A DNA stretch of 64,000 nucleotides from positions 434,001 through 498,000 of the forward strand of contig NZ_FRAQ01000001.1 in the NCBI RefSeq assembly GCF_900142385.1, read 5' to 3'. Below the pieces are notes generated by a model. That model searched no databases, was not told where the DNA came from, and saw nothing but the letters and a program-made list of their open reading frames with translations. The first letter of the stretch is position 1, and each line of letters begins with the position of its first letter. A program made the translations under genes and the position numbers. Origin of the DNA: Marinobacter antarcticus (GTDB taxonomy: Bacteria; Pseudomonadota; Gammaproteobacteria; Pseudomonadales; Oleiphilaceae). Below are positions 45,871-58,610 of this stretch, one piece after another.

Positions 45871-48114
45871 TTACTTCACCGATGCGCGGGCATCTTCCAT
45901 AATCCGGTTGAGGGTTTCACTTGGTTGCATGATCGCCCTCACCTTTTCCGCAGGTGGGTGGTAGTAGCCGCCAATATCTGCAGGATGGCCCTGGATAACA
46001 CTCATTTCCTCCAGGATTTTATCCTTGTTTTCTTCAAGCTGTGCTGACATTTTCGTGAAGAACTCTTTGAGTTCCTTGTCGCTGTCCTGGCTGGCCAACC
46101 CTTCTGCCCAGTAGCGGGCCAAGTGGAAGTGGCTGCCACGATTGTCCAGCTCACCGGTCACACGAGAAGGCGACTGGTTGTTTTCCAGCAGGCGTTCGGT
46201 AGCTTTGTCGAGTGTCTGACCCAGCAGGCGTGCACGATGGTTATCGTGCTTCTCACCCAACTCATCCAGAGACACGGCAATGGCAAGGAACTCGCCCAAC
46301 GAATCCCAGCGCAGATGGTTTTCCTGCAGCAGTTGCTGCACGTGCTTGGGTGCAGAACCGCCAGCGCCGGTTTCATATAGACCACCACCGTTCAGCAGGG
46401 GAACAATCGACAGCATTTTGGCACTGGTACCCAGCTCCAGAATCGGGAACAGGTCGGTGAGGTAATCACGTAGTACGTTACCGGTTACAGAGATCGTATC
46501 CAGGCGGCGGATCAGGCGCTCCATGGTCCAGCGGATAGCCCGGACAGGCGACATGATGCGGATGTCCAGGCCATCGGTGTCGTGATCTTTCAGATAGGTG
46601 TTTACCTTGGTAATCAGCTGAGCGTCATGAGCGCGCTCGTCGTCAAGCCAAAAAACTGCCGGCATGCCGGTGGCACGGGCACGGTTAACAGCCAGCTTGA
46701 CCCAGTCTCGGATCGGCAGGTCTTTGGTCTGGCAGGCGCGCCAGATATCGCCCTTCTCCACGTTATGCTCGGTCAGGACGGTGCCGTCTTCGGCAATCAC
46801 ACGCACAACACCGTCTTCCTTGATTTCAAAGGTCTTGTCGTGGGAACCGTATTCTTCAGCTTTTTGCGCCATCAGGCCCACGTTTGGCACCGTGCCCATA
46901 GTAGTGGGGTCAAACGCGCCATTGGTCTTACAGAAGTTGATCACTTCCTGATAGATGGTGGCGTAGGTGGACTCCGGCATAACTGCCTTGGTGTCCTTGA
47001 GCTTGCCATCGCGAGCCCACATCTTGCCGGAGTTACGAATCATCGCCGGCATGGAGGCGTCAACAATCACATCGCTCGGTACGTGCAGATTGGTGATACC
47101 TTTTACGGAATCAACCATGGCGATTTCCGGACGATGCTCGTAAGTCTTGTGCAGAGCTTCCTGAATCTCTTCCTGCTTGGATTCCGGCAATTGCTTGATT
47201 TTCTCAGTCACGGACGACAGACCGTTGTTCGGGTTTACATCGATTTCATCGAACAGGTCGCCGTACTCGTCAAACAGCTCTTTGTAGAAAATCTTCACCG
47301 CGTGACCAAACACGATAGGGTGAGAGATTTTCATCATGGTAGCTTTCACATGCAGGGAGAACATCACGCCGGTCTTTTCGCAGTCTTCGATGGCATCTTC
47401 GAAGAATTTGCAGAGCGCTTTCTTGCTCATGAACATGCCATCGAGCACTTCGCCTTCGAGCAGCGGCAGATCAGACTTCAGGACCGTCTGCTTGCCTTTC
47501 TTGTTCTCGAAAACGATGCGGGCATTGGTCGCTTTGTCGAGAATCAGGGACTGCTCGTTGGAGTAGAAGTCGCCACCACGCATGTGCGCCACGTGAGTGC
47601 GTGAAGCCGGGCTCCACTCACCCATGGTGTGGGGGTATTTGCGTGCGAACGCTTTGACGGCCGCAGGAGCACGACGGTCTGAGTTGCCTTCACGCAGAAC
47701 CGGGTTTACGGCGCTTCCGAGTACTTTGGCGTAACGGGCGGTGATCTCTTTTTCTTCGTCGGTTTCAGGGTTTTCCTTGTACTCGGGAAGTTTGTAACCC
47801 TGATCGCTCAGTTCTTTAATGGCGGCGCGCAGCTGCGGGATGGAGGCAGAAATGTTTGGCAGCTTGATAATATTGGCATCGGGGTCTTTGGTATACTCGC
47901 CCAATTCCAGGAGGGCATCCGGAACCCGCTGATTTTCTTCGAGGAGATCCGGGAACGTTGCCAGGATACGAGCCGCGAGAGAGATGTCGCTGGTTTCGAA
48001 CTGGATGCCAGCCGGCTTGGCGTAGGTTTCCAGGATAGGAAGGAGAGACCGTGTAGCAAGAGCAGGCGCCTCGTCGGTCAGCGTGTAGACAATCTTGGCT
48101 TTGGAAGATTTCAT
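45871..48114 (-). CDS. icd: Monomeric NADP-dependent isocitrate dehydrogenase
   Basis: 747 residues from ATG 48114 (GAGGA upstream), the size of the monomeric IDH family (about 740). Family segments include [20 protein letters not shown] at the N-terminus, [19 protein letters not shown] and [20 protein letters not shown]. It decarboxylates isocitrate to 2-oxoglutarate and produces NADPH in the TCA cycle. A 394 bp region precedes it. Confidence 0.97.
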   Translation of the reverse strand: MKSSKAKIVYTLTDEAPALATRSLLPILETYAKPAGIQFETSDISLAARILATFPDLLEENQRVPDALLELGEYTKDPDANIIKLPNISASIPQLRAAIKELSDQGYKLPEYKENPETDEEKEITARYAKVLGSAVNPVLREGNSDRRAPAAVKAFARKYPHTMGEWSPASRTHVAHMRGGDFYSNEQSLILDKATNARIVFENKKGKQTVLKSDLPLLEGEVLDGMFMSKKALCKFFEDAIEDCEKTGVMFSLHVKATMMKISHPIVFGHAVKIFYKELFDEYGDLFDEIDVNPNNGLSSVTEKIKQLPESKQEEIQEALHKTYEHRPEIAMVDSVKGITNLHVPSDVIVDASMPAMIRNSGKMWARDGKLKDTKAVMPESTYATIYQEVINFCKTNGAFDPTTMGTVPNVGLMAQKAEEYGSHDKTFEIKEDGVVRVIAEDGTVLTEHNVEKGDIWRACQTKDLPIRDWVKLAVNRARATGMPAVFWLDDERAHDAQLITKVNTYLKDHDTDGLDIRIMSPVRAIRWTMERLIRRLDTISVTGNVLRDYLTDLFPILELGTSAKMLSIVPLLNGGGLYETGAGGSAPKHVQQLLQENHLRWDSLGEFLAIAVSLDELGEKHDNHRARLLGQTLDKATERLLENNQSPSRVTGELDNRGSHFHLARYWAEGLASQDSDKELKEFFTKMSAQLEENKDKILEEMSVIQGHPADIGGYYHPPAEKVRAIMQPSETLNRIMEDARASVK

Positions 48115-48375
48115 TTTCGTCCTCAGGCTAATAGGTGGGTTCAGGACGGTCATGGCAGGATCCGGCGCCTTGTGGGCGTCCGATCTTTGCAATGACTGAT
48201 TTTGGAACTTTTAATAGGGCTACTAAGATACCATTTTTTTGTAATCTCTGGTTACGATCTTAGTATAAGAACGGAGTAAAAACTCCTGATCTTCGGTAAC
48301 AGGGCGATGAAATGGCGGGAATTTACGAAACATTCTAACATTTTGGCCTGTAGGCTTAGGAGTAAAGCGTCGTGA
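48115..48375. other. Leader/promoter region of icd
   Basis: AT-rich upstream region of icd. It includes ACTCCTGATC-type short inverted repeats and an A/T stretch near 48225-48260 that likely holds the promoter. No gene is seen. Confidence 0.45.
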
Positions 48376-48463
48376 TTAACGCCTCCCAAAACCCGCTCAA
48401 GCACATCCCTGTGGCGCTTGGGCTCCGCCATCCATGGCTCCGCACAGTTTTGGGAAGCGTTAA
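48376..48463. repeat. Composite palindrome with nested stems (REP-like core)
   Basis: Arms 48376-48392 and 48447-48463 are 17 nt inverted repeats with one G-U-type difference (TTAACGCCTCCCAAAAC against its partner). The core holds smaller stems: CAAGC/GCTTG, CAC/GTG and GCCAT-CC-ATGGC. It lies 45 bp after the acetoacetyl-CoA ligase stop and may be its terminator. The core looks like a dispersed REP-type sequence (from memory, not searched). Confidence 0.7.
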
Positions 48464-48508
48464 CCCCGCCACTTCTCGAGCTTCTAAGTTGCCTTCCGAG
48501 ATTAAAAA

Positions 48509-50500
<1,992 letters not shown>

Positions 50501-50516
50501 CCGTCGCTCCTGTTGC

Positions 50517-51296
50517 TTACTGCATGTGCCAGCCGTGGCTGACAACAATAGATTGGCCAGTGAGGGCGGCCGAGGGAAAGGCTGCAAGGTGCACGGCCAT
50601 TTCGGAAACATCTTCCAGCGTGGTGAACTTGCCGTCCACTGTATTCTTCAGCATGACCTTGCTGATCACGTCTTCTTCAGAAAGACCAAGCTCTTTTGCC
50701 TGTTCCGGTATCTGCTTGTCCACCAACGGCGTTCTTACAAAGCCCGGGCAGATGATATTGCTACGCACACCGTGTTCCGCACCTTCTTTGGCAACCGCAC
50801 GGCACAAACCCAGCATACCGTGTTTCGCCGCCACGTAAGGGGCTTTCAGGGGTGAAGCTTCCAGCGAATGCACAGAGCCCATGTAAAGCATAGTGCCCCC
50901 GCCACCCACATACATCTGCTTGAGCGCGGCCCGGGTTACCAGGAAGGCGCCATCGAGGTGCACATTCATCACCCGGCGCCAGTCCGCATAGGCCAGTTTG
51001 TGCAGGGGATCTATGTGCTGGATACCGGCATTTGCCACAGCGATATCCAGGCCGCCCCAGGTTTTAACAATGGTGGCGACACCTTCATCGACAGCCGCCT
51101 CGTCGGTCACGTCCATGGCCAGGGCCATAGCCGTGCCGCCGGCTTTTTCGATGGCGTCAACGGCCTCTTGTGCGCTTTCCAGCGTAAGGTCAGCTACCAC
51201 TACACGGGCACCTTCACGGCCATAGTGTTCGGCAATGGCCCGGCCGATGCCACGTCCCGCCCCGGTAATCAGGGCTATCTGGTTTTCTAGACGCAT
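50517..51296 (-). CDS. bdhA: D-3-hydroxybutyrate dehydrogenase
   Basis: About 259 residues from ATG 51296 (GGAG upstream). Short-chain dehydrogenase: NAD site [12 protein letters not shown] (about 11-22), active-site Ser in [23 protein letters not shown] with YxxxK. The C-terminal [22 protein letters not shown] is typical of 3-hydroxybutyrate dehydrogenases. Oxidises 3-hydroxybutyrate to acetoacetate. It lies 10 bp after dctM and 16 bp before the ligase. Confidence 0.95.
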   Translation of the reverse strand: MRLENQIALITGAGRGIGRAIAEHYGREGARVVVADLTLESAQEAVDAIEKAGGTAMALAMDVTDEAAVDEGVATIVKTWGGLDIAVANAGIQHIDPLHKLAYADWRRVMNVHLDGAFLVTRAALKQMYVGGGGTMLYMGSVHSLEASPLKAPYVAAKHGMLGLCRAVAKEGAEHGVRSNIICPGFVRTPLVDKQIPEQAKELGLSEEDVISKVMLKNTVDGKFTTLEDVSEMAVHLAAFPSAALTGQSIVVSHGWHMQ

Positions 51297-51306
51297 TATT
51301 ATCTCC

Positions 51307-52671
51307 TTAGTCGTAAGCCACGCTGGGCAGCCAGGTCGCGATCTCGGGTACCAGGAATACAATCGACAGTGCTATCAGCTGAATAATGATAAAGGGTATG
51401 ACGCCCTTGTAGATGTCGATCACCGTGATTTCCGGCGGCGCCACGCCCTTGATGTAGAAAAGTGCAAAGCCTACCGGTGGCGTCAGGAACGACGTCTGCA
51501 GGCACATGGCAAAGAGGATAGTGAACCACACCAGGTCGAATCCGAGATGTTGGACCACCGGTGCCACCAGCGGAAGAATAATCAGGGTGATCTCAACCCA
51601 GTCCAGGAAGAAGCCAAGCAGGAACACCGCGAACAGAATGGTCAATATCACGCCATAGGGTCCGAATGGCAGCCCCAGCAACGCATTTTTGATCACCTCG
51701 TCGCCACCAAGACCCCGTAGCACCACGGAGAAAGCCGTTGCGCCAAGGAAAATCGCAAAGATAAAAGCGGACGTGCGGGTGGTCTGTTGAATCGATGAGC
51801 TGAGCACTTTCAGGTTCAGGCGTCTTGCCATCAGGGCCAACACAAGAGCCCCCAGAGCACCAACGCCGGAAGCCTCCGTGGGCGTGGCTATACCGGCAAA
51901 GATAGAACCAAGCACACCAAGAATCAGCGCAGCCGTGGGCAGAACTGCCTTGGCCACTTCCCAGACAATGCTCCAGGATACTTTCTCAGTGCCCTCCGGC
52001 ACCGGCGCAATGTGCGGCTGCAGCAGGGGGCGGATCATGGCATAGGCAACGTACATGGCACCCAGCAGCAGGCCGGGCAGGAACGCTCCCATGAACAGAT
52101 CACCCACCGACGCTTCCGGAACCGCCAGCCGGTCTGCCATCAGCACCAGCATGATGGAAGGAGGAATAAGGATCCCAAGAGTGCCTGTGGCGCAGGCTGT
52201 GCCCACGGCAAACCCCTTGTCGTACTTGTTCTCCATCATCACGGGCAAAGAGAGCATGCCCAATAACACCACGGAAGCGCCAATGATGCCGGTGGTGGCC
52301 GCCAACAGTACGCCAATGATAATCACCGTTACCGCATACCCGCCGCGGACCGCGCCAAAAAGTTTTACCATGCTGTTCATCAGTCGCTCGGCGACACCCG
52401 ACTGATCAAGCATGATACCCATAAAGATAAACATGGGCAGAGCCACAAGGGTCTCACTGTTTACGACGTTCCATACCCGCTCGGGCACGAGCCCCATGGA
52501 GGAGGAATAGTCGAACCACAGATTGGCACCGAAATTTTCAACAGCCACCACACCAACAACTGTCCAGATGACTGCGGTGCCACCCAACACCCAGGCAACC
52601 GGAAAACCGGTCATCAATAGTGCCCCGAACGTCAGGAACATACCGATTACAAACAGGGTTTCAAGCTCCAT
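51307..52671 (-). CDS. dctM: TRAP transporter large permease (DctM)
   Basis: 454 residues with about 12 transmembrane segments and DctM signatures such as [18 protein letters not shown] and [17 protein letters not shown]. It carries the sodium-driven transport path. Start overlaps the dctQ stop (TGATG). Context with bdhA and the ligase points to 3-hydroxybutyrate or acetoacetate as substrate; this is inference. Confidence 0.95.
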   Translation of the reverse strand: MELETLFVIGMFLTFGALLMTGFPVAWVLGGTAVIWTVVGVVAVENFGANLWFDYSSSMGLVPERVWNVVNSETLVALPMFIFMGIMLDQSGVAERLMNSMVKLFGAVRGGYAVTVIIIGVLLAATTGIIGASVVLLGMLSLPVMMENKYDKGFAVGTACATGTLGILIPPSIMLVLMADRLAVPEASVGDLFMGAFLPGLLLGAMYVAYAMIRPLLQPHIAPVPEGTEKVSWSIVWEVAKAVLPTAALILGVLGSIFAGIATPTEASGVGALGALVLALMARRLNLKVLSSSIQQTTRTSAFIFAIFLGATAFSVVLRGLGGDEVIKNALLGLPFGPYGVILTILFAVFLLGFFLDWVEITLIILPLVAPVVQHLGFDLVWFTILFAMCLQTSFLTPPVGFALFYIKGVAPPEITVIDIYKGVIPFIIIQLIALSIVFLVPEIATWLPSVAYD

Positions 52672-53309
52672 CAGGACGCATCCTCTTTCTTGTTATTTCC
52701 AGTCTCGATCCGGATTGGTTTCGGAAAACCGAAAAGCAGTGCGGTGACTTTCAGCAAGCGGGATAGCGCAGCCAGAATCAGAAGAACGAAAGACAATGCC
52801 AGAATACCCTTGAGAGCCCAGCGGTAAGGAAGCCCGGCAGGCGCCTGACTGGTTTCACCCTGCTGCCAGGAACTAAAGGCGTAGGGGATCATTTCGTAAA
52901 CCGCCAACCCGAGAAACGGTAACAACAGGAATACCAGTCCGAACAGTTCAATCCAGCCCTGGCCTTTCAGGGACAGGCGCTCATGGAGTACATCCACTCT
53001 CACGTGATCATCGACCACCAGGGTATAGGACAGCCCCAGCAGCCAGCCCACTCCAGCCAGATGCCACTGGACTTCTTCCAATGTCACAGAACCATGGTCA
53101 AAGGCATAGCGACCAACCACCGCCCAGATGATCACTCCGGTAAGCACGACCCATAGCCAGGAAGCACCCTTGCCGATCGCAGCGATCACACGGTCCATCA
53201 CCTGACTGACCCGGGTTGTTGGCAACTCTGTGTGATGATGGAGAAATTCGTCGGTGTCGGACACCGATGTCCGCACGTTCTGCGGTGAGCCTTTACCAGA
53301 CACCGTCAT
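52671..53309 (-). CDS. dctQ: TRAP transporter small permease (DctQ)
   Basis: 212 residues, four transmembrane segments (about 55-185), with the DctQ feature EEVQWHLAGVGWLLGLSYTLVVDDHVRVDVL. It has a 40-residue hydrophilic N-terminus. Associates with DctM in the inner membrane. A hairpin with a UUCG loop separates it from dctP. Confidence 0.93.
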   Translation of the reverse strand: MTVSGKGSPQNVRTSVSDTDEFLHHHTELPTTRVSQVMDRVIAAIGKGASWLWVVLTGVIIWAVVGRYAFDHGSVTLEEVQWHLAGVGWLLGLSYTLVVDDHVRVDVLHERLSLKGQGWIELFGLVFLLLPFLGLAVYEMIPYAFSSWQQGETSQAPAGLPYRWALKGILALSFVLLILAALSRLLKVTALLFGFPKPIRIETGNNKKEDAS

Positions 53310-53347
53310 ACAACAGTTCCTCGCTCAGAAAGCCCGTTGTGAAACAA

Positions 53348-53369
53348 GGATGGCCCCGAAGGGCCATCC
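53348..53369 (-). other. dctP-dctQ intercistronic UUCG hairpin
   Basis: 9 bp perfect stem GGATGGCCC / GGGCCATCC. On the minus strand the loop is TTCG closed by C-G, the extra-stable C(UUCG)G tetraloop. It probably protects the dctP part of the mRNA, giving more binding protein than permease. There is no T-run. Confidence 0.65.
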
Positions 53370-53426
53370 AGACTTGGTTAGAGAGCACCAGAAGCTATTC
53401 CGGTGTCTCAGGGTCAGCCCGAGACC

Positions 53427-54479
53427 TTAAAGGTCCGCCGGAACATAGGCGCGTGTATCCCACACCTTGTAAGTCTCCATGAACTCGTTCTGGCTTTCAT
53501 AGACACGCTTGAAGTCAGCATCCTTGGAGGCTTCTTCTTTCAGCACTTCCCCGGTAACCGCTTTCAGCTCACGCAGAACGTCGAGGGGGATCTGGTCAGC
53601 CTGGACGCCCTTCGCCTGGAAGCCGGCCAAAACCTTACCGTTCTTGTACTCACCCTCGGCCAGGGCCATGGTTGTTGCGGCAGTGCAAGAGGCCACAACC
53701 AGAGCCTTCTGTGCTTCGGTGGTTTTGTTCCACTCGTCCTTGTTGATCAGCATGTACTGGGCAGTGAACTGCTGGTGCCAACCCGGGAACAGGTTGTACT
53801 TGACTACCTGATCAAAGCCGAGGATCTGGTCGATGGCTGGCATGGAGAATTCGGTCGCATCGATGGTGCCTTTTTCCAGTGCCTGATAGAGCTCACCACC
53901 GGGCATCATGGTAACCGAGGCTCCCAGTTTTTCCAGAACCTTACCACCCAGACCCGCGAAGCGAATCTTCAGACCCTTGTAGTCTTCCAGTGTTTCAATT
54001 TTTTCCGCATACCAGCCCGCTGTTTCAGGCCCGATAATGCCGCACAGCTGGGCGTGCACGTCGAAGCCCTTGTTGGCATAGACTTCCTGCAGCATTTCAT
54101 GGCCACCACCGTAGTAGTACCAGCCAGTATAGGCCCAGGGCTTCATGCCAAAGGGTACAGCCGCAAACAGGGGAATCGCAGGTACCTTGCCCTGGTCGTA
54201 ACCGATCCAGGTGTAACCTGCTTCGACCTTGCCATCGGAAACGGACTGCAAGATATCAAAAGGCGGAACCAGCTTGCCGGGCTCATAGACGCGAACCTGG
54301 ATGCTGCCATCGGAAGCGGTGTTGAGGCTATCGGCAACCCAGGCGGCAGGCGAACCCAGGCCAGGGAGATTGGTAGCGAAGGCGACCGGCATTTTCCAGC
54401 GCAGGTCATCGGCGAAAGCTGATCCCGTGGTCAGGGCGATCGCGGCGGCGATACCGGTAAGGGCCTTGATGGATGTCAT
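53427..54479 (-). CDS. dctP: TRAP substrate-binding protein (DctP)
   Basis: About 350 residues from ATG 54479 (AGGAG upstream). A signal peptide (about 1-23, ending GSAFA) precedes the DctP fold: RWKMPVAFATNLPGLGSPAAW, VRVYEPGKLVPPFDILQSVSDGKVEAGY, IRFAGLGGKVLEKLGASVTMMPGGELYQALEKGTIDATE with the conserved Arg. Periplasmic; binds a carboxylate. The PGGELYQALEKGTIDA segment resembles TRAP proteins for larger 2-oxo or hydroxy acids. Regulated by sigma-54 (see below). Confidence 0.94.
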   Translation of the reverse strand: MTSIKALTGIAAAIALTTGSAFADDLRWKMPVAFATNLPGLGSPAAWVADSLNTASDGSIQVRVYEPGKLVPPFDILQSVSDGKVEAGYTWIGYDQGKVPAIPLFAAVPFGMKPWAYTGWYYYGGGHEMLQEVYANKGFDVHAQLCGIIGPETAGWYAEKIETLEDYKGLKIRFAGLGGKVLEKLGASVTMMPGGELYQALEKGTIDATEFSMPAIDQILGFDQVVKYNLFPGWHQQFTAQYMLINKDEWNKTTEAQKALVVASCTAATTMALAEGEYKNGKVLAGFQAKGVQADQIPLDVLRELKAVTGEVLKEEASKDADFKRVYESQNEFMETYKVWDTRAYVPADL

Positions 54480-54654
54480 TGGCGAGTCTCCTAGCATTGT
54501 TATTTTATATGGCCAGCAGGATGGTTTTCCCGATGGCCTGATCTGAGTCTAGTCAGACATTGCAGGAAACGAGACGGACATTTGTAATTTTCGGGTCCAA
54601 CGAAAGCGTCAGTCTTGTTTTCTGCGTTGTTCTGACGTCCTGCATTTGGGAACT

Positions 54655-54670
54655 AGCAGAGACTATGCCA
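54655..54670 (-). promoter_or_regulatory. Sigma-54 (-24/-12) promoter of dctPQM-bdhA-ligase
   Basis: Minus strand TGGCATA-GTCT-CTGCT matches TGGCACG-N4-TTGCW with both invariant GG and GC at the correct 10 bp spacing. It is about 175 bp upstream of the dctP ATG. The 50 bp upstream (54671-54720) are A/T-only-like and contain an IHF-like TATCAATGGCATAA, as often needed for looping. Activator sites follow at 54733-54750 and 54796-54813. Confidence 0.75.
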
Positions 54671-54732
54671 AAAAAAAATTATTTTATATATCAATGGCAT
54701 AAATAAAATTAAAAAAATAACGACTATCAGGA

Positions 54733-54750
54733 CGTCCGGAATACCGGACA
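54733..54750. promoter_or_regulatory. Activator site UAS1 for the sigma-54 promoter
   Basis: Perfect palindrome GTCCGG-AATA-CCGGAC (54734-54749), extended by a base on each side. Centre lies 79 bp upstream of the centre of the -24/-12 element. Related copies occur at 54796-54813 and 58611-58628. Confidence 0.7.
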
Positions 54751-54795
54751 ATACAATGCTATAGTCGTAGGTACTTGTACAGATATCAAGACACA

Positions 54796-54813
54796 TGTCC
54801 GGTAATCAGGACA
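54796..54813. promoter_or_regulatory. Activator site UAS2 for the sigma-54 promoter
   Basis: TGTCCGG-TAAT-CAGGACA, one mismatch in the palindrome, 63 bp (six helical turns) from UAS1 and overlapping the last codons and stop of the activator gene itself. Confidence 0.65.
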
Positions 54814-56251
54814 TTTTTGCCAGTTTTTCGTACAGCACCGAGCGGGAAATACCCAGTAGCCGGGCGGCCTTGGTACGGTTACCTCTGCATGCAACCAGCG
54901 CCTCTTCCACTGCCTGAGCTTCCGCCTCCGCCAGTGTTGCGGCCAGTGGCCTGACAGGCCGCGACGCAATTTGCGAGGCGGGGCGCGCGCCAACCCGGGG
55001 CAGCACTTTGAACATGGCATCGGCATCCAGCACACCACCTTCCTCGCTCATGGTCAGGGCTCTTTCCAGCACATTACGTAATTCGCGGATATTCCCGGGC
55101 CAGTCATAACTTGCGAGAGCCGCAACACCAGCATCCGTAATCTCCGCACGCATATCCAGCCCTTCGCTGATATCCCAAAGCAGGGTTTCGCAGAGCAAGC
55201 CGAGGTCAGCGAGGCGGTCTCTCAGAGGTGGTATGGGGATTTCCAGCACGTTAAGCCGGTAATAAAGATCTGAGCGGAAAATGCCATCGGCAATCATGGC
55301 TTCGAGATTGCGACTGGTTGCCGCGATGACCCGAACGTCTATCGATGTCACCTTATTCGAGCCAAGGGGCTCGACCTCTCCTTCCTGCAGGACTCGCAAG
55401 AGTTTGGCCTGCAGCGGCAAGGGCATGTCGCCAACTTCGTCGAGAAACAGTGTGCCGCCGTTAGCGAGCTGGAACTTCCCTTCCCGTAGCTTGCGGTCTG
55501 CGCCAGTATAGGCGCCCGGCGCCACACCGAAAAATTCGGCTTCCAGGAGATTATCGGGAATGGCCGCCACGTTCACACCCACAAACGGCTTTTCTGCACG
55601 GCTGGAGACGGAGTGAATCGCCTGAGCCAGCACTTCCTTGCCGGTACCTGTCTCACCCAGCAACAGCACCGCCATCTCACGGCCGGCAGCCAGGCGGGCA
55701 CGGCGCTTGACCTCGAGAGCTCCAGGGCTGGCGCCAACAAAATCTCCGAGGCTGTATCGCGTACTCCTCGCTTTTTTTGCCAACGCCTTGCGAGCCGCAG
55801 CGAGATCCTGATGCAAACGCCGATACTTGCTGACCAGCGGCGTAAGCGGCTGCAGGTCGTCGTAGAGCACGAACGCCACAGCGCCTTCGATCTCGCCAGC
55901 CTCGTCATAAAATGGTAACCGGGTAACCACCAACTGTTGTTGCTGGTGCTCCATGATATCGAGCAGCAGTGGTTTGCCGGTTTCCACAACTTCGGGCATG
56001 CGGGTTTCAGGAATCACCTGGCGCACGGGGCGGCCGATAACACCAGCCGGGTCTTTCAAGCCAAGCAGCTGGGCATAGCTGTTGTTCATCCAGGTAATGC
56101 GAGCCTCGCGATCAACGGCAATCGCGCCTGCACTGGCTTCCTCGAACATGGGGAAGAGCGCTTCAATAAGGTCCCGGGTCAGCCCGCTTTTGTTTTTCTC
56201 ACCAAACAACTGTGTCATGTAGCGCGTACCGCCGGGTTCAATATCGTTCAT
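54806..56251 (-). CDS. Sigma-54-dependent transcriptional activator (PAS-AAA+-Fis)
   Basis: About 481 residues from ATG 56251 (AGGG upstream; a later ATG at 56218 lacks a ribosome site). A PAS domain (about 30-130; AIAVDREARITWMNNSYAQLLG) is followed by the AAA+ module with Walker A GETGTGKE (about 200-207), GAYTGA sigma-54 contact motif and Walker B LFLDEVGD. A Fis-type HTH closes it (GNRTKAARLLGISRSVLYEKL). It lacks a phosphoreceiver, so it senses a ligand through PAS or the linker. It presumably activates dctP and the oligomer hydrolase through the GTCCGG-N4-CCGGAC sites. Functional analogue of HbcR-type regulators, by context. Confidence 0.93.
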   Translation of the reverse strand: MNDIEPGGTRYMTQLFGEKNKSGLTRDLIEALFPMFEEASAGAIAVDREARITWMNNSYAQLLGLKDPAGVIGRPVRQVIPETRMPEVVETGKPLLLDIMEHQQQQLVVTRLPFYDEAGEIEGAVAFVLYDDLQPLTPLVSKYRRLHQDLAAARKALAKKARSTRYSLGDFVGASPGALEVKRRARLAAGREMAVLLLGETGTGKEVLAQAIHSVSSRAEKPFVGVNVAAIPDNLLEAEFFGVAPGAYTGADRKLREGKFQLANGGTLFLDEVGDMPLPLQAKLLRVLQEGEVEPLGSNKVTSIDVRVIAATSRNLEAMIADGIFRSDLYYRLNVLEIPIPPLRDRLADLGLLCETLLWDISEGLDMRAEITDAGVAALASYDWPGNIRELRNVLERALTMSEEGGVLDADAMFKVLPRVGARPASQIASRPVRPLAATLAEAEAQAVEEALVACRGNRTKAARLLGISRSVLYEKLAKMS

Positions 56252-56356
56252 TGCGAAAGCCCTGACACCCGGCATGGCCGGGTGAGTTGTCGGAAGTATA
56301 TGGCCCTCCCTGTAGAGTGAGCAAATGAGAGGACCCGCGCGACGATCAAAACACCC

Positions 56357-58471
56357 TTATTCGGGGATGCGCAACTCGTCACCAACCAGACTGATAAGAT
56401 CTTCCGGTGCAGGTTGTGCTGCTATCTCAGGCAGGTTGCTCTCGGCCAGCGGTGTGGCGAGATCTCCCCGTGGGACTGTCCGGACGACCTGGCTTGGCGG
56501 CAGCTCAGTGCCGTTAGTCAGACGCTCCCATACCAGGTCCAGAGCCTGGAAATAGTAGTGATGCAGCGGTACATACCAGGTACCAATGCCGTCAAACTGG
56601 TTCAGTATGTCCAGGTGATGAGCGTTGAGCACTTCGTAGTAACGAAGTTCGCTGCTTGCACCTTCCACCCGCTGGTTAAGCCCAAAATAAGGCCGGGATG
56701 TGTGGTTGATGGGAAGAATGGCATCAGCCCGGCCAGTTACAAACACCGCAGGCTTGCCGTGAAGATCGCCGGTAGCTCTGACTTCCTCGATACCCACGGT
56801 GATCGCGTCGTGAAGCTTTGCATCAGCAACAGACAACGAACCTCCTGTAATAACATTGCGACCCAGGGCCAGGCTGTGCAGGCACAACAAGGCATCGAGA
56901 CCATAATCCTTCTGAAGGCTGCTGGGGGACGCGCTGTCGGTCAGTCGAGTCGGTTGGCCGTCAGCAAGGTCGTAAACGATATTGACGTTCCCTGTAGGTG
57001 GAATACCGTTACTTACCGCGAACAAAGCCGCTTCTTCGGTCTGCGTCAGCTGCCTTACAACGCCGGCACCGTCCGTTGCAGCCATGCTGAGCCCGCACAC
57101 GCGATCTTCAACACCCGCGCGGCCATAAGCGTTGACATAGGTCATCGAAATACCCTGAGACACATTCGAGGCAAAGTGCACCGGTGCCAGCAGGTTCTGC
57201 TCAGGCTGGATGCCGAAGTCCTCGTTCAGAATACGCTGTGCTTCGGTGGCGTAGTCGTCAATGGTTGCGCTGGCTGCACCTGTGAGCAGTCCTTTGTTGG
57301 CCAGTGAGTTACAGATGTTATCGCGCACCGTCGATGAGTTGAGGAAGTTCAGTGGTGCGATATCGCGAATGGCGGGCGCCTGGTTGGCACACCCCTGGTA
57401 CACCGCCAGGGCTGTGGTGTATTCGAGCAGGCTTCTGCTGTGATGCTCAATGGCTGAGTTACTACCCTGCTTAATGGTGAAACTGGCATCGACAACCGGG
57501 TTCACATTGGGCTCAGAGACCGCAACACCATCGATCAGACCTTTCGTGTCCTGCTCTGCCGCGCGAACCGATGAGCCTCCACCGTTGGAAACACTGGAGG
57601 CAATAACCACCGTGTTTGCCGGCGTGATAGGGGCAACGTTGCTGTCACTGCCGAATTGCTCGTTGAGTGCCCAGAACCCGAACTCGACAGACTGCAGAAC
57701 ATGCTGCCCCCAGTCTGCTTCCGGATTGGTTTTTGAATGTGCGTGTTTCCAGGCAAAGCGGTCGGGCCAGGCTGCGCTAAACTCACTGCGCTCAGTGGCC
57801 GTCAGATCCGCGCGGAATTGCACGGGCTCGTCGGAGGTCGTAAGAGTGCCATCCATGCGCTGGGCCGTGTTGGTTTCCAGGTTGTGCGCGCCAGTGCCAC
57901 TGCCCTTGTCGGTATAGACTACGACGCAGCCCTTCTTCAGCCCCCACTCACCGGCGGTACCGATCGCGCCATAGATGCCCCGGGAGCCGGACGAAGGAGC
58001 GGTAATCATGCACGGACTCTGTGGATCAAAACTGTCAGGTATCTGGGCCATAACCGTAACGGGCACGTCGCTGCCCGGAACCGTCATGAAAGCAATATAC
58101 TCACGCCCTGGAATCAGCCCTTCGGTGCCATTGCCCACGCCGGGGCCAAAGAACTCGCCGTAACCACCACCAGAGGTGGTATCGACCAGTGCACGGTAGT
58201 TATTATAGATCGCACGCTGGCGCAACTCAGCGGAGGTCGGGTTGAGCGGCTCTAAAAAAATAGGTTCCGGGCCATTGCGCAAGCCGGTGGCGCCAAGACC
58301 CGCCGTCAGAAGGTCATCGGTAATTCCGTCATAGTCGGTGCGCTGTATATCGCCCTGGATGAACCCGGGCACCTGGTTTACCTCAGCAGGATTGTCGTTG
58401 TTGCTGTCATTGCAGGCACTCAGAGCAAAGCCTGTAGCGCCGATCAGCGTACAGATCATGATACGTTTCAT
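56357..58471 (-). CDS. 3-hydroxybutyrate oligomer hydrolase, lipoprotein
   Basis: About 704 residues from the ATG at 58471 (AAGGA 6 bp upstream; the ATG 6 bp earlier is possible). The lipobox ALSAC puts Cys at about 20, so it is exported and lipid-anchored. Family (PF10605-like) features include [27 protein letters not shown] cut into motifs, and the nucleophile Ser in [12 protein letters not shown]. It splits soluble 3-hydroxybutyrate oligomers from PHB breakdown to monomer. It starts the 3HB locus with its own sigma-54 promoter. Confidence 0.9.
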   Translation of the reverse strand: MKRIMICTLIGATGFALSACNDSNNDNPAEVNQVPGFIQGDIQRTDYDGITDDLLTAGLGATGLRNGPEPIFLEPLNPTSAELRQRAIYNNYRALVDTTSGGGYGEFFGPGVGNGTEGLIPGREYIAFMTVPGSDVPVTVMAQIPDSFDPQSPCMITAPSSGSRGIYGAIGTAGEWGLKKGCVVVYTDKGSGTGAHNLETNTAQRMDGTLTTSDEPVQFRADLTATERSEFSAAWPDRFAWKHAHSKTNPEADWGQHVLQSVEFGFWALNEQFGSDSNVAPITPANTVVIASSVSNGGGSSVRAAEQDTKGLIDGVAVSEPNVNPVVDASFTIKQGSNSAIEHHSRSLLEYTTALAVYQGCANQAPAIRDIAPLNFLNSSTVRDNICNSLANKGLLTGAASATIDDYATEAQRILNEDFGIQPEQNLLAPVHFASNVSQGISMTYVNAYGRAGVEDRVCGLSMAATDGAGVVRQLTQTEEAALFAVSNGIPPTGNVNIVYDLADGQPTRLTDSASPSSLQKDYGLDALLCLHSLALGRNVITGGSLSVADAKLHDAITVGIEEVRATGDLHGKPAVFVTGRADAILPINHTSRPYFGLNQRVEGASSELRYYEVLNAHHLDILNQFDGIGTWYVPLHHYYFQALDLVWERLTNGTELPPSQVVRTVPRGDLATPLAESNLPEIAAQPAPEDLISLVGDELRIPE

Positions 58472-58532
58472 GGTCATTCCTTGTTTGTTGTTGTTAAGAA
58501 CGGGCCGGGACCAAGACCCGAAACCACACTCA

Positions 58533-58548
58533 TGCGCGTCCTGTGCCA
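58533..58548 (-). promoter_or_regulatory. Sigma-54 (-24/-12) promoter of the oligomer hydrolase
   Basis: Minus strand TGGCACA-GGAC-GCGCA: full -24 box and the required GC of the -12 box at correct spacing. It lies about 62 bp before the ATG at 58471. Confidence 0.65.
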
Positions 58549-58610
58549 TAATTTTACACGTTTGTTTTTATTGATTATTTCCAGGATTTATTTTGGCGAG
58601 AAGGGATGTT

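Noticed and set aside
46582..47604. Plus-strand frame of 340 codons inside icd
   Set aside because: Antisense shadow of monomeric isocitrate dehydrogenase; GC-rich third positions keep the opposite strand open.
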